Assembly: GCA_032878915.1 (NCBI GenBank)
Contig: JAVQMG010000103.1
Span: 11,716,501-11,780,500, forward strand
Direction of reading: 5' to 3'
Origin: Castanopsis chinensis
Taxonomy: Eukaryota > Streptophyta > Magnoliopsida > Fagales > Fagaceae
Length of the DNA: 64,000 nt
A model generated the notes under the pieces. It was not told where the DNA came from, searched no databases, and saw only the letters and a list, made by a program, of their open reading frames with translations. This document shows, one piece after another, positions 1-11,645 of this stretch. Position numbers and translations under genes: made by a program. Each line of letters starts with the position of its first letter. Position 1 is the first letter of the stretch.

Positions 1-503
1 TTCGATTATTTGTAGTAGTAATTCACAAATTTTTTTTTATTACATTTGTTACATCTGTTGAGTTTAAGTTCATGGGTCATCATTAATATTATTTTTTAAT
101 TTACTATTAAAAATTTGCCACGTTAGTAGGTGTTGAATTTTTGAAAAAATTACACTTTACTTCCTACACTTACTTCCCACACACACAGAGGCAGCAAGGA
201 ACCTATCCAGACTTGGAAGGCTTCCAACGGAAAGATCATAGTATCATTTTAGGAAATTTAGTATATGAGTTACTGCAGACGTAGTTAATTTGTCATTGGA
301 AGCAAATCTGGGATTGGCAATTTATTCTAACATAGATTGTATCTAAAAAAAAAAAATTCTAAAAGTTCCAGAAAATATTGGGATATTCTATACTAAAAAT
401 TACTATCTAATACAAAAGCAAGATAGAAAGTACGTAACATGTTTATCAGAACTGTAATTTGTAAAGTCAAATTTGGGAGCACGAAGGAAGGAATGTATCA
501 TAC

Positions 504-971
504 CGTACAGATCGCTGTAAAGGATGATAAAAAATAGCTTAATGCGTTCACAACAATCTAGCCTATCAAATTCAATTTTTGAGTAGAGATATTCTGCCAT
601 TTCATTGTGTCCAGCTTCAGCTGCCATGCCAAACGGTATCAATTTCCTAGTACCACGGATCATTGTGAGTGTATTATTTTTTTCTATCATTAACTTTGCA
701 ATCTCAACCTCTCCAGATACAGCAGCAATACTAAGGCCTGTGTCTTTATTTATATTTTCAATAGCAAGTTCTTCCACAGTCACATAATCCACCATTGCTT
801 TTATAAAAATTTTGTTCTTGGCAGTAACGGCTATGTGAATCACTTTGTCCTGTCCTTTTGTTAAGCTAGCATGAAGCATGCCACGATCGTTATCCAAGAA
901 TCTTCTTGCAATTTCCCAGTCACCCTTAAGTGCAGCTAGACACAACTCCCGGCAGTCATCTCTATTTTTCC
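504..971 (-). CDS. Ankyrin-repeat exon of an ANK-PGG (ITN1/ACD6-like) gene, unit 1
   Basis: The minus-strand exon encodes ankyrin-type helices: LAALKGDWEIARRFLDND, then a VIHIAVTAK repeat, a LSIAAVSGEVEIAKLM repeat and a FGMAAEAGHNEMAEYLY repeat. The acceptor CTGCAG lies just right of 971 and the donor GTATGA begins at 503, after the codons for SDLYG. The twin exon at 34946-35408 has equivalent splice sites and close protein identity. Proteins of this family carry N-terminal ankyrin repeats and a C-terminal membrane-spanning PGG domain, and several act in plant defence or salt signalling; the role here is inferred from family only. This exon is open throughout, unlike its twin. The rest of the gene would lie left of the window, and candidate 5' exons lie at 1.79-2.29 kb. 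Confidence 0.8.
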
Positions 972-1789
972 CTGCAGAATTTTAAAGATATTAGAGATTA
1001 AAGTATTTACAATTGGTGTTTTCCTTTTAATCCATATAAATCACATAAATCAATATCATTTCATATAAGTTTATTTGGAAATTAATTAACACTATATATA
1101 TTAAGAATCATTTGGAAAACACTATATGAATCCGTTTATTTTGGAAAAGGATGTCAATATAAATAATTCTTATTAACATCATATTATTTTGTAAATTTCG
1201 TCTACTCTAAACTATGAATTGAATCCATACCAATGGAGGCAATCCTCAAAGTTTTGTGAATTGGAAAATCCGTTTAATCCATATAAATCAATATAGTTTT
1301 TATTTGATATAAATTTAAATTTTAAATATATAATTGAACAACTAAAAGAATTCTATTTGTTATATAAATGAATTCTTCGTTAAAACTTGAATGTTTATAA
1401 CACTTTTATCAGCACAAAGAAAAATCATTTACAGTTTATTTCATCGTTTCTAGATTGTGTATTTTCCTATTTGAATGGAACTTCATTATAAAACCGAATT
1501 TGTATGGAATTTATTTTTTTGATTATTATAATTATTATTATTTTTGAGTTTGTTGTTGTTGTTGTGTTTGGGTTGTTTATTTAAGAACAATTTATTTAAC
1601 TTTTTTATTGAAAACTTATTATTGAAAGTGTGTTAAAATATACTCATACTTTTAAAAAGTGAAAAAAATGTAAGATTTTAAAAAGTTATGCATAATATTG
1701 CAACTTAACCCAAACCTTTTTTTTTTTTTTGGTTCTTGTGTCTTCAGTTGGGTTCTAAGCTATTGCCTAGCTCGTTCCCTCACTCATGG

Positions 1790-2290
1790 TTTAACCAAAA
1801 CATTACATTTTCAGCCCAAGAAACAAAGGGAGGAGAAGTACATGTTGGATGAAATTTATATAGAGACAAAGGAGAAAGAATTACTGTCAAGTTCCAAATC
1901 TGTCTTGGATGTGGGAAATTCATCCTGCGGAAAATGAACTGAAGTTGGTAGACTTGGTTGCACAACAATATCTACTAATTGTTCCTTTTGCTCTGTCGTC
2001 ATAGCTGCATTTGAGGAATGAACTCCATATAATTGAAAATGGAAACTTGGGTTTTTAATAATTTGATAGTTATGACAATGAGGAAGGGGAATTAAATCAT
2101 TGACATCTGCATTAAAATTATCATATAGTGCTAGTTGAACTACAATTGAAGTCAAGTTGTGGACTCACCTGAAATTTTCCAAAAATATTGCTGAGCTTTT
2201 GAGGTAGAAACGAGAGAAAAAAGGGCTTGAGGTAGCTAAGAAACGAGAGAAATGGTTGGTATGGTTATGGACTAGAGTCTGATAGTTTGT
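1790..2290 (-). pseudogene. Probable 5' exons of the unit-1 ANK gene, frameshifted
   Basis: On the minus strand a stretch ending in TTTCAG at 2169 is followed by GTGAGT, a good donor. Next comes a segment encoding AMTTEQKEQLVDIVVQPSLP and then FPQDE. The same arrangement recurs at 41175-41470, where the second segment stays in one frame into CHLTVILFPL. Here that frame is lost by about 2 bases near 1905, and LTVILSPL is read in another frame. Position and strand upstream of the ankyrin exon in both duplicated units suggest these are 5' exons of the ANK gene. That link is inference from synteny; I do not recognise the segment as a named domain. Confidence 0.4.
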
Positions 2291-2826
2291 GGTGTTTATA
2301 TTATCGTAAAAGGAAATTAAGGAATATCTATCCAAACCATTCATTCGAAAAACAGAGAGAATCGATCCAAATTTCTACACACCGTGGAGCACCAACTTCA
2401 GCAAATTTTTGAATCCCATTCACTAAAAAAATATCAAACTCCACTTTATTCCCGTTGTAATCATCAAGCCAACTAAAGTACATGAACAACCAAAGTGAAC
2501 TTTCTTTAATGATGAAATTAAAGAGAAAGTATTGTAGAGAATGAAGAGAAGTGTGAACATAAAAGAGGAGAGGACATAAGAGAATTATATGATTCAGCTT
2601 GACCGTCTATGTTTCCAATGGTATTCTCAATTGTGTTACAATTAGGGCTAGCTACATGCTATAGGCGAATAAGGCGATCGCCTAAGACCCCCAAGTAAAA
2701 AAAGTCTCCCAAATTTTAATCAATAGAGTTATTTTTTCTATTGTAATAGTATTAATTAAACCTAAATATCAACTAATAATTAAAGTAATATTTTTTTTAT
2801 CAAATGAAAAATAAGAAAAATGGGAG

Positions 2827-2997
2827 AAAAATGCTACGCCCTTAATCACTTCAAATCTTAAGAGTCGGTTTGTTATTAACTGTTATTGGTGAGGCAAAAA
2901 AGTAATTTCAGTTGTTAATTCAAATTAGAACTAATAACAATTTAATATCTAGAATTTGTTGTGAAAATTTTATGAATGTAGCATTTCTAAAAAAAGA
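2827..2997. mobile_element. Short MITE with inverted ends
   Basis: The left end AAAAATGCTACG and right end GTAGCATTTCT are inverted copies, with a further imperfect fold in between (TTGTTATTAACTGTTATTGG against CTAATAACAA). Part of the same family sequence, GGCAAAAAAGTAAT, recurs near 51208. There is no coding capacity. Confidence 0.5.
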
Positions 2998-3050
2998 GCA
3001 ATACACAACATTTTACAATAATTGAGTTGACAAAATTTTACTATGGAAAA

Positions 3051-3354
3051 TTTTTATTAGTTCTCATCTAAGTCCACTACTAATATCACATTTTTAATTA
3101 CCAATTACCACTATCAAACTGCCACATCAACTGGTGTGAAAAGTTTGTCATTTCTTTTTTCTATAAGCTTTTAAAAAAAAAAATCATGTAGTTAATTAGT
3201 AATTTTTATTAGTTCTCATCTAAGTCCACTACTAATATCACATTTTTAATTACCAATTACCACTATCAAGCTGCCACATCAACTGGTGTGAAAAGTTTGT
3301 CATTTCTTTTTTCTATAAGCTTTTTAAAAAAAAATCATGTAGTTAATTAGTAAT
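3051..3354. repeat. Two-copy tandem duplication, 152-bp unit
   Basis: Positions 3051-3202 and 3203-3354 are almost identical. Both begin TTTTTATTAGTTCTCATC and end GTTAATTAGTAA. They differ at one base (CAAACT against CAAGCT) and by A/T-run length around the AAGCTTTT stretch. No ORF is involved. Confidence 0.9.
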
Positions 3355-4107
3355 TTTGTATCTAAAATAAGATAATAGAGTTTAAATAATACTTATTTAT
3401 TTTTTGAAAAAGTCATATTTAAATATATAAAATGTCTTAATTCAATTTTCACCTAAGGTCTTCAAATGCATCAAGCTGACCCTGGTTACAATGAACTCCA
3501 AACTTGACATATATATTAGAAAAATATGAGCTAGGGCCGCCTCCCCTCTCCCCTTCCCCAAAAAATAATTAAATTAATGAGGTTCCTTAGTTTTGTAAGG
3601 TTCCTTGGAGTCGAGTAGCCTCAGTCTCCTAAGACAAAGAACTCAATGGCTAGGTTGTCAAGTTTGATCTTTGGAAACCCTCAAGCCTCACAAAGTTTGA
3701 TCTTTGGAAACCCTCTTACTTAAATTCTCTAGGTTTTTTCAATTTTAATCCCGATGTAAGACACGTGGTATTTGAAAAATTCATATTAACCACACAAAAT
3801 TAAAAAATTTCACTTAATTTACGTCTAGCTAAACATTGGAGAGAATTTGAGGACTTAAATGGGAGGAGATCTAATTCCCACAAGATGTTCACAAGCTTCC
3901 CTCTTGGAGTTAAAACATTTTCATTGTTGGCATTCAGGACATCGAATCTAGGTTTTGGAGCTCAAGAGACTATGAGTTGAGCTCTAAAGCAAACACGTCC
4001 AAAAAAATAAAAATGCCACCAAACCATGATAGTTGCATTTAAAGAAGGAATTATTATGAATAAAAATACACACTTGGTGGATAGAAAATGGTGGAAGAAT
4101 ATTATAA

Positions 4108-4566
4108 ATCCATAAGTAGAACTCACCCTTGAAAAGTAACTTGCAACAGGAGAGTGCCCAATAGCTTATAAACACATGGTTAATCTTACACTTAATTCAT
4201 ATGGAACACTAAGATCATAACATATCACCATGCTCTACAGCTGAAATCCACGACGACTCACTCTAACAACACTAACTTGATGGTAGCCCTTTCACTTTTT
4301 GGTTGCTCACTTACCTATCGGTTATTTTAATATAGCCTCTAAGTTGCCCCCTCCGGGATCCGACCACAAAGCCACAACTCATTTGATTTCATACTTAATG
4401 AGCTACGTCTGATTTCTCGACATGGTAGTTGACATTTATACCAAATGTTACAAACCCATGGGTAGAACTCACCCTTGAAAACCTGCTTGCAAGGGGAGGG
4501 TGTCCAAAAACTTATAAACACATGGTAAAGTTTACTTTTAATTCATGTGAAACACTAAAATCATAA
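4108..4566. repeat. Direct repeat of an exon-like stretch
   Basis: Two copies (about 4108-4222 and 4452-4566) share GTAGAACTCACCCTTGAAA and, at the other end, ACACTAA-ATCATAA. On the minus strand each contains TTCAAGGGTGAGTTC, which resembles an exon end with a donor. The short segment between them includes part of the AMT/STVK 5' exon sequence (near 4020-4060). They look like decayed copies of a 5' gene region and not functional exons. Confidence 0.45.
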
Positions 4567-4941
4567 TAAAAGATAGAAAAGTGAGAAGATAAAAAAACAA
4601 ATTTAGTTTTCCCTCATGTGTGTTTGGTTGGAAGGATAGAAAAGTGGAAGGATGAAAAACTCTTATATTTGATTAGGAGAAAAGTAGGAAGATAGAAAAT
4701 GTAATTTAGATTAATTTACTCTTATATATAATATAAAAAATAATTTTTATTTTTTTATCATTACATTTCATTATATTATATTATATGACAATTATAGAGG
4801 AGCTGGCCATCATTTGAGACTTGATTAAACACAAAAACCACTATTCAGACATGATAAAAAAAAAAATAGAGCCTCTCTTTCATTAAAAAAAAAATAAAAA
4901 AGAAAAGAAAAGAAAACATGTTGAAGGGGGTGGAAAAAAAG

Positions 4942-5349
4942 TTAGAGTATGTTTGGTAATTGTTTTTCTCCTTATTTTCTGTTTGCAAAAACAATTATAT
5001 ATTTTTGAATCTGAAAAACTTGTCTGGCAACCCAAAATAAACAGAAAACAAAATCTGTTCTCAAAACATGCAAAAGATTGTTTTAAATTTTTAATTTTCA
5101 AAAGTCAATAAAAATACAAATTTAATTTAATGAATTTGTCTCATTTAATGAGTTAGTATTAAAGTTTAAACCCTAGTAACAACATATTTTAGTATTTTCT
5201 ATTTTTTTTTCAAAAAACTATTTTTTTTAATTTCAACAACCAAACATGTTTTTTATTTAAAAAATAAAAGAAATTTTTTTTTTCTTTATATTCCTAAAAA
5301 TAGATTTTTGATAATAGAAAATAAAAACTATTACCAAACATATTCTTAA
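4942..5349. mobile_element. MITE, hAT-like appearance
   Basis: Inverted ends: the left reads TTAGAGTATGTTTGGTAATT and the right, reverse-complemented, reads TTAAGAATATGTTTGGTAAT. The interior is AT-rich and non-coding. A clear target duplication was not seen. Confidence 0.65.
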
Positions 5350-5689
5350 TATCTAATAAACGAAAGAAAACAGAAAAAAACCATTGATTAAAAAAGTAAA
5401 GGAAAAGGAAAATAATGTAGACCGTATAGCACAAACACAGTGAAGGAGGGGCATGTTTGGTAATTTTTCATCTACCCCTTTGCTACCCATTTTCTCTTCT
5501 AAAAACACTCTATTTCAAAGTGATTTTTTTTGTTGGTGGGCTCAAAAATAAAATGCATCGGTCTCACCAAAATCCCTCCTATTTTTCACTTTTATTTTTC
5601 ACTCTTATCAAACAATTCCAAAAGCCATGTTCTCTCTTCTATTTTCCATTTCTCTTGTTTACCTCCAACTAAACGGCCTTCAGCAAGAA

Positions 5690-5790
5690 AACTCAAAAAG
5701 TGGACTTACTCTGCTGAGATTTCCCAAAAATATTGCCGAGCTGCTGAAATAGAAAAGAGAGTCTAAGGAGCTAAGAAACGAGGAAGGTGG
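5690..5790 (-). pseudogene. Extra copy of the ANK 5' exon-like fragment
   Basis: The minus strand carries CAATATTTTTGGGAAATCTC, matching the exon end at 2169-2200 and 41400-41440, but the donor is altered (CAGAGTAAGT). It is one of at least four dispersed copies in the window (also near 2.2, 41.4 and 43.5 kb). Confidence 0.35.
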
Positions 5791-6330
5791 TTGGTATGAA
5801 TGCAATGTCTACTCAAACTTTCCAACAATTGTATGGATTCTAATTACACCAAAGTCTTGGTCAAGTATCAGATTCCGCAATTTTTAGAATTACATTCCTC
5901 AAATAAAAATCCGACTCCTCTTTATGCCGATTTTACTCATTAAGCCAAAGCAAGTATATGTTCAACATCAAAAGCACACTTTCTCTTATTCCATTTTAGG
6001 ATAAAAAGCAAATTGATTCAAAAATCAATTCAGCATTAAAAAAAAAAAAAAAAAAAAACAGTATGATGAATCAATCATTATCGCAACAGCAAGGACATGT
6101 GAATAGTGAATTAATAGTGTTCAGGGCAATTTCGCAACAAATTAGAAGAGCCCAAAGGCCCAACAAAAATCACTCACTGATTGTCCAATATCAACAAGAG
6201 CCAGCCTCACAAAACTGACAAATCTGGGCTCACAAAATCCAACATAAGGTAATTAAGGATCCTCAACTGGGCCTAGATCCAAGCTACCTCTTTTATTCTT
6301 TCACAATGTGGACCAAGCCCGTGTAAAAAG

Positions 6331-6357
6331 TTTTTTTTTTTTTTTTTTTTTTTTTTT
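6331..6357. repeat. T27 run between short direct repeats
   Basis: A run of 27 T is preceded by GTGTAAAAAG (6321-6330), and the same 10-mer recurs at 6364-6373. It has the form of a retroposed poly(A) tail with almost no body, inserted on the minus strand beside the SINE. Confidence 0.5.
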
Positions 6358-6374
6358 GATAAGGTGTAAAAAGA

Positions 6375-6539
6375 TTTTTTTTCTTAATTTTTTTTATTCA
6401 AGATAGAATTTCTACCTAATCTAGGTGTATATGTGTGTGAAGCTCTTTTCTGAAGACTTGAACTTCAACCCTTGCCCACCACACCCTGTAAGTATAAATG
6501 CTTGTGGAGTGACCACCGTAACAAAGGTACGTATTGGTT
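6375..6539 (-). mobile_element. tRNA-derived SINE with 16-bp target duplication
   Basis: On the minus strand the element starts near 6539, contains a B-box-like GTTGAAGTTCAAGTCTTC and ends in an A-rich tail (T-rich on the plus strand at 6375-6408). It is flanked by exact 16-bp direct repeats ATAAGGTGTAAAAAGA at 6359-6374 and 6540-6555, the hallmark of LINE-assisted retroposition. The head (GGTGGTCACTCCACAAGC) resembles plant Au-type SINEs, but that assignment is from memory. Confidence 0.75.
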
Positions 6540-7200
6540 ATAAGGTGTAAAAAGAATTGAATCAATTAAGACCGAAAAAATGAGGAGAAGTGGATTGAAG
6601 GGCAAAGAAACATCTTGCATTGAATTTGGTCTCCATGAAATTCTCACAAATGGGCTTGGAAAATTTGTGAGACCCATGAATCCTTGGTGGGTGCAACTTG
6701 TAATGCCCATGAAGCCTTAGGAATTTCACATATCTGCTGAGCAAACACAAAGTCACAAACACAATCCCACTTTCTAATAATATAGATTATTAGAGTCAAT
6801 CACCATTATTTTTTATTTTTATTGCTGATAGGTAGATCAAAGTCAATCACCATTTAATACTTGTCCTAAACAGTTTGAGAGAGTTCATCGCTCAAAGCAA
6901 ATCTGTGTTAATATCCAGAAGCAAGAATTAATCTTCCTCACTAGCCAACAGGTCTTATGGTGGCTCTTACAACATTATATAAGCATAGGAATTAGGAAGA
7001 CCCCAAACGTGAGGGAGATACAGACTCTCTTAAGTAGAAGCATAATATCATCACATCCTTACACACCTTTTTACATTCCTACGCGACTAACTCATGTGGC
7101 AGATATGGAATACTTCCTTATTGTTCTTAACTCTTAAGTGCAAAAACAAAAGTGTCTTTCTCCTTTTTCACATCACTCCTAGTTATCTATTATTTTTGTT

Positions 7201-7354
7201 TGTTAGAAATACTGAATGATTGTATTGTATTTCTCATGTAATAGAATATACATGAGTGTCTTTATATAGAAGGCAGAGTATGTAGTACAAGTAAATGTGC
7301 TATACAAGTAAACAAAATGGGCCTAAAGCCCACATACCTTAATACACGTTAATA
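7201..7354 (-). repeat. 3' LTR of copia-1
   Basis: It matches 12272-12423 with scattered substitutions. The inner end reads AACGTTAATA-type where the partner has TTAACA, so the terminal dinucleotide has mutated. The polypurine tract lies at 7355-7375 (minus strand TTTGAGGGGGAC). Confidence 0.9.
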
Positions 7355-7399
7355 GTCCCCCTCAAACTCAAGGTGGATGTGAAACCAACTTGAGGTTGT

Positions 7400-8855
7400 C
7401 GACTAAAGTACGAAGGCATACCTTAGGATGTGACTTGGTGAAAATATTTGCAAGTTAATCTTTAGAGGAGACTGAGATTAGCTTGAGAGCATCATGGACA
7501 AGTTGATAATGAAAAAAATGACAATCGATCTCGATGTGTTTAGTCTATTCATGGAAAATATCATTGTGAACAATATAAATGAAACTCTGGTTGTCATAAT
7601 AAAGATGAGTAGCAGAAGATGTGGACACTCTTAAGTCCTTGAGAAGCCAGCGTAGCCAAAGGAGCTTAAATGTGATATCAACAAGGGCACGATATTCTAC
7701 TTCAGTATTGGAGCAGGCCATATGAGTTTATTTCTTGCTTCACCAAGAAATTAGAGAAGAACCAAGAAGAAAGCAATAACCTATGGTGGACCTGTGATTA
7801 ATGGGATATCCTACCCAATTAGCATTAGAAAATGCATGGAGAACAAGAGGAGACTAAGTAGAGTAGAAAAGACCATGGAAGAGAGTGTCATTTAGATATC
7901 GTAGAATGCGCAAAACAGCAGCATAGTGAGTCAATCGTGGAGCAGACAGATACTGGCTCACCTAGTGAACATCATAGGAAATGTCTAGACTAGTGACAAT
8001 GAGATAAACTAGGCTGCCAGCCAAGCCTCTGTAAAGAGAGGGATTAAACAATGGTTCTTCCCCCCCCCCCCCCCCTTTGAAGGAGTCAAATGAGCATTAA
8101 ACTCAACTGAAGTGTCAATAGTCTTACTATCAGTAAGTCCAGCTCGAGACAAGAGTTCAGAGGCATACTTGGCTTGAGTAATATAAAGTCTATTTGTAGA
8201 ATGAGTGATTTCAAGACCCAAGAAGTAGCTAGATATCCAAGATCTTTCATCTCAAACTACTGACTAAGAAAATTCTTGAGTTCTTGAATGCCACTGAGGT
8301 CATCACCAGTTATGATCATATCATCCACATATAGGAGAAGTAAAATAGTGCCTTTGTCGTGCGATGAAGAAATAAGGCAAAATCATAATGACTAGCCATA
8401 TAACCCAAGCGAGAGATGGTAGAATTGAATTTGACAAACTAAGCTTGTAGAGCTTGTTTAAGGCCATAAAGTGCACGTCGAAGGTGACAAACCATGTTTG
8501 ATTCAATGGAGAGACTAGGATGAGGTTGCATATAAACTTCTTCACCTAAATCCCCATCAAGGAATACATTTTTGACATCCATTTGAAAAAATGTCTCATT
8601 TACTAGGAGCAGCAATAGCTGAGAGGACACGAAAAGATGAGATACAAATAACCAGTGCAAAGGTCTCTTCATAATCAATCCTATACTCCTGTGTAAAACC
8701 TTTTGCAACAAGATGGACTTTGTAACACTCAATGGACCCATCAAAGAGAGTCTTAATCTTGTAGATCCACTTACAACCAACCACAGATTTCTTGGGGGGA
8801 GAGTCACCAGATCCCGAGTATGGTTTTTAGATAATGCATCAAGTTCTTCCTTCAT
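7400..8855 (-). pseudogene. Copia-1 reverse transcriptase and RNase H, broken
   Basis: Minus strand, 5' to 3': 8784-8596 encodes VGCKWIYKIKTLFDGSIECY-like RT start residues; 8600-8439 contains NETFFQMDVKNVFLDGDL and MVCHLRRALYGLKQ, both diagnostic of copia RT; 8221-8009 encodes MGLEITHSTNRLYITQ, the RT connection region; about 7700-7400 encodes LLWLRWLLKDL and KHIEIDCHF-type RNase H residues. These sit in different frames with stops and a C17 run at about 8061-8077, so no functional polymerase can be made. Confidence 0.88.
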
Positions 8856-9596
8856 TGTAATTTGCCATAAGGGGTCAGTGGAGGCCTAAAAAAGGTGTGA
8901 GGCTCCTACAGTGTAGTAAAGGTAGTGTAACAATGATAGTTAAGTAAATGTGCAGGAATGGATCTTACCTGAGTTAAGTGACGAGGTGGAATGTCTTGTG
9001 CAAGCTCTTCAGGCGGAGCAGGAGCAGAGGACCTAAGCTTAGGGTTGGGTAGCTCATCTTCGACCTATTCATCTTCCACTTATTCATTAAAGGGTGAACT
9101 AGGAAAGAGATCAACGATATCTGGTGGTTGGACAAAGAAGTCTATAGAAGAATCTGGAGCAACTACAGGAGGATTAGGTGCAACTACAGAAGGAATAAGT
9201 GCCTCATATGGAAAAAGATCTAAGATAGAGGAGGAAGATAGGGAGGCACAGAAGTGAGAGAGCTCGACAAATGAGCGATGTTTCCAAAAGACAACATTGC
9301 AGGAGATATGAAGATGATGAGAGACAGAAACATAACACCAATACCCCTTTTGAGTTTCGCCATAGCCAAGACAACAACAAAGACTTGACCGAGGCTCAAA
9401 TTTGTTATGCTCATGTGACTGAAGAAAAATGAGACAGGCAGAATTGAAGGAGCAAAGGTGATGATAATCTAGAGGTGACCCAAAAAGGCACTCAAATGAA
9501 GTTTGGTTTTGGATGACAGGATTAGGAATGTGATTAATAGTATGAACAACATGAAGTGCAGTTTTGCCCTAAAAAGGAACATGATTTTTGGAAGAG

Positions 9597-10720
9597 AAAA
9601 GGAGAGCACGAACAGTGTCAAGAATATGACAAAGTTTTGTTCAGCTCTACCATTTTGCCGAGAGATACCTGGACAAGTTAGTTGATGAACAGTGTCATAG
9701 GAATGTAAAATAACTTGGAAAGCATATTGAGTATATTCAAGAGCATTATCAGATCAAAATTTTTGATGCGTTTGGAAAACTGAGTTTCAACAATTTTTGC
9801 AAAATTACAATATACTTGCAATAATTTAAAACAATGTTTTATATGAAAAATCCAGTTATAGCGAGAATAATCACCAACAAAAACAACAAAATATCGAGAT
9901 CCACTAGTACTAAAGACAAAAGAATGCCCCTAAACATTAGAATGAATAAGGTCAAAGATATCAGTGGATATTGATTCACTAGTATTGAAAAGCAAAGCTG
10001 GTTGTTTTCCTAATTGACATGAAATACAATAAAAAAATTTCTGTAAACACGAACCTAACAAACCTCTAGAAGCCAATTGTTGTACCCGAGAGGAAGATAC
10101 GTGACTAAGTTGAGCATGCCAAACTACAAAGGAAGGAGTAGAAACTTTGGTAGAGAGAAAGAGAGCACGAACGGTGTCAAGAATATGACGAAGTTTTTGT
10201 TCGACCCTATCATTTTGGTGAGAGGTACCTAGACAAGTTAGTTAATGAATAGTGTCATAGAAATGCAAAAGAGCTTGGAAAGCATATTGGGTGTATTTAA
10301 AAGCATTATCATATTGAAATTTTTGATGCGTTTGAAAAACTGAGTTCCAACCAAATTTTGCAAAATTACAATATACTTGCAATAATTCAGAACGATGTTT
10401 TATAAGAAAAATCTAGCTATAGCGAGAATAATTATCAACAAAGACAACAAAATATCGAGATCTACTAGTATTAGAGACAGAGGAATGCCCCCAAAAATCA
10501 AAATGAATAAAGTCAAAAATATCAGTGGATATTGATTCATTAGTATTGAAAGACAAAACTGGTTGTTTTCCTAATTGACACGAAACACAATCTAGATTTA
10601 CTGTAGACACTGAACCTAACAAACTTCTAGAAGCCAATTGTTGTCCCCGAGAGGAAGATGCGTGACCAAGTCGAGCATGCCAAAGTGCAAGGGAAGGATT
10701 AGAAGAAACTACAGCAACCA
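9597..10720. repeat. Tandem duplication of about 560 bp inside copia-1 integrase
   Basis: About 9597-10155 and 10157-10720 are parallel copies. Both start near GAGAGCACGAAC(A/G)GTGTCAAG, pass AGTGTCATAG and GATTCA(C/T)TAGTATTGAAA, and end near GAGCATGCCAAA. The right copy keeps the better coding frame. The copies have diverged noticeably, so the duplication is old. Confidence 0.85.
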
Positions 10721-10850
10721 CAACAACAGAAATAGAAGCAACAAGTGGAAGACAAAGGTTATCCACGGGAAACATATGCCTAACTCTAGGACCGGTCCCA
10801 AGCTCTTGTCCTGTCCTTCGGATCTTGTACAATACACCTAGAATAATCAA
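10413..10850 (-). pseudogene. Copia-1 GAG-pre-integrase and integrase start
   Basis: The minus strand encodes LWHARLGHASSSRGQQLASR, followed by DCVSCQLGKQ. These are the H-x-R-L-G-H and C-x-x-C zinc-binding residues of the GAG-pre-integrase domain. FDFIHFDFWGHSSVSNTSRS and YFVVFVDNYSRYS follow, the beginning of the integrase core with its first aspartate region. The frame then ends at the duplication junction and the remainder of integrase is fragmentary. Confidence 0.9.
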
Positions 10851-11244
10851 AGATAATGCAATAACCCAACTCAGCTAATTGTCTCACAGGAAATAAATTG
10901 TAAGAAAGATCAGAAATATTAAAAACCCTAGGAATTGAGAGAGTGGAGGTTGAAACGAAACCTATATTATGACCAGACATTGTGGAACCATTTGCTGTAC
11001 GAATATTAAGAGGGTGTGGTGCAGATTTAGGTTCAGAAAATAAGGACGAGTGATGTGTCATGTGATTGCAACAAGCAGAATCCATAAGCCAAGAGGAAGG
11101 AGACATCCCAAATAAAATTGAGAGAGAAGTGGAATAAAATGCATTACCAACCATGCGAATGACATTAGTGATGATGTTTTGAAAAACTGAGGAAATGGTG
11201 ATAGTGAATCCAAAAGATGTTGACTTAGCAAAGATGGGAGACAT
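10786..11244 (-). pseudogene. Copia-1 aspartic protease
   Basis: The minus strand encodes SSWLMDSACCNHMTHHSSLF, where copia proteases normally read D-S-G-A/C-x-x-H. Here the motif is DSACCNH, so the usual Gly is replaced. IRTANGSTMSGHNIG, the flap-side G-S-x-x-x-x-G segment, follows, then VFNISDLSYNLFPVRQLAE, the conserved L-x-x-N-L-x-S-V-x-Q-L-like stretch. It overlaps the next ORF in a different frame, a frameshift. Confidence 0.88.
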
Positions 11245-11312
11245 TGGTTGAATGCTCTCAGTGTTAGCAACGGTAGCAGCAGAAATAGAAACAACTTATT
11301 TGTTCTGATGAT

Positions 11313-11355
11313 AACAAGTCTCAATATTATGGCCAAAACGTTTGCAAAAATTGCA
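11313..11355 (-). pseudogene. Copia-1 gag CCHC zinc knuckle
   Basis: The minus strand reads CNFCKRFGHNIETC, an exact C-x2-C-x4-H-x4-C nucleocapsid knuckle, preceded in frame by a stop. The N-terminal gag expected to its right is not recognisable; 11480-12250 is non-coding leader-like sequence instead. Confidence 0.85.
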
Positions 11356-11489
11356 AAGACGTTTGATGGGTTAGCGGCGACAATTGTTGCAATAAGAAGA
11401 AAACTTGTCCTCTTTCTTCATTTAGAAGCAAAATTTGCAAAAATGAACTGTAAAAATGAAATCTACGAAAAAAAAACTAGATAAAGAGC

Positions 11490-11645
11490 ACTTAAACTAC
11501 AAAAGTCAACTCTGGAAAAAAGTCGACAGTCAACCCTAGTCAAAGTCAACAATCAACTCTGGAAAAAAGTCAATGGTCAACCCTTGTCAAAGTCAACAAT
11601 CAACTCTGAAAGCCAACGGTTAATAGAGGCAAGTCAACAGATGAA
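11490..11645. repeat. GTCAAC-rich short tandem repeats in copia-1 leader
   Basis: Units such as AAAGTCAACAATCAACTCTG recur three to four times with variants (GTCGACAGTCAACCC, GTCAATGGTCAACCC). A similar GGTCAAAGTCAATGG cluster lies in the leader of the LTR element at 36360-36430. Confidence 0.75.
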
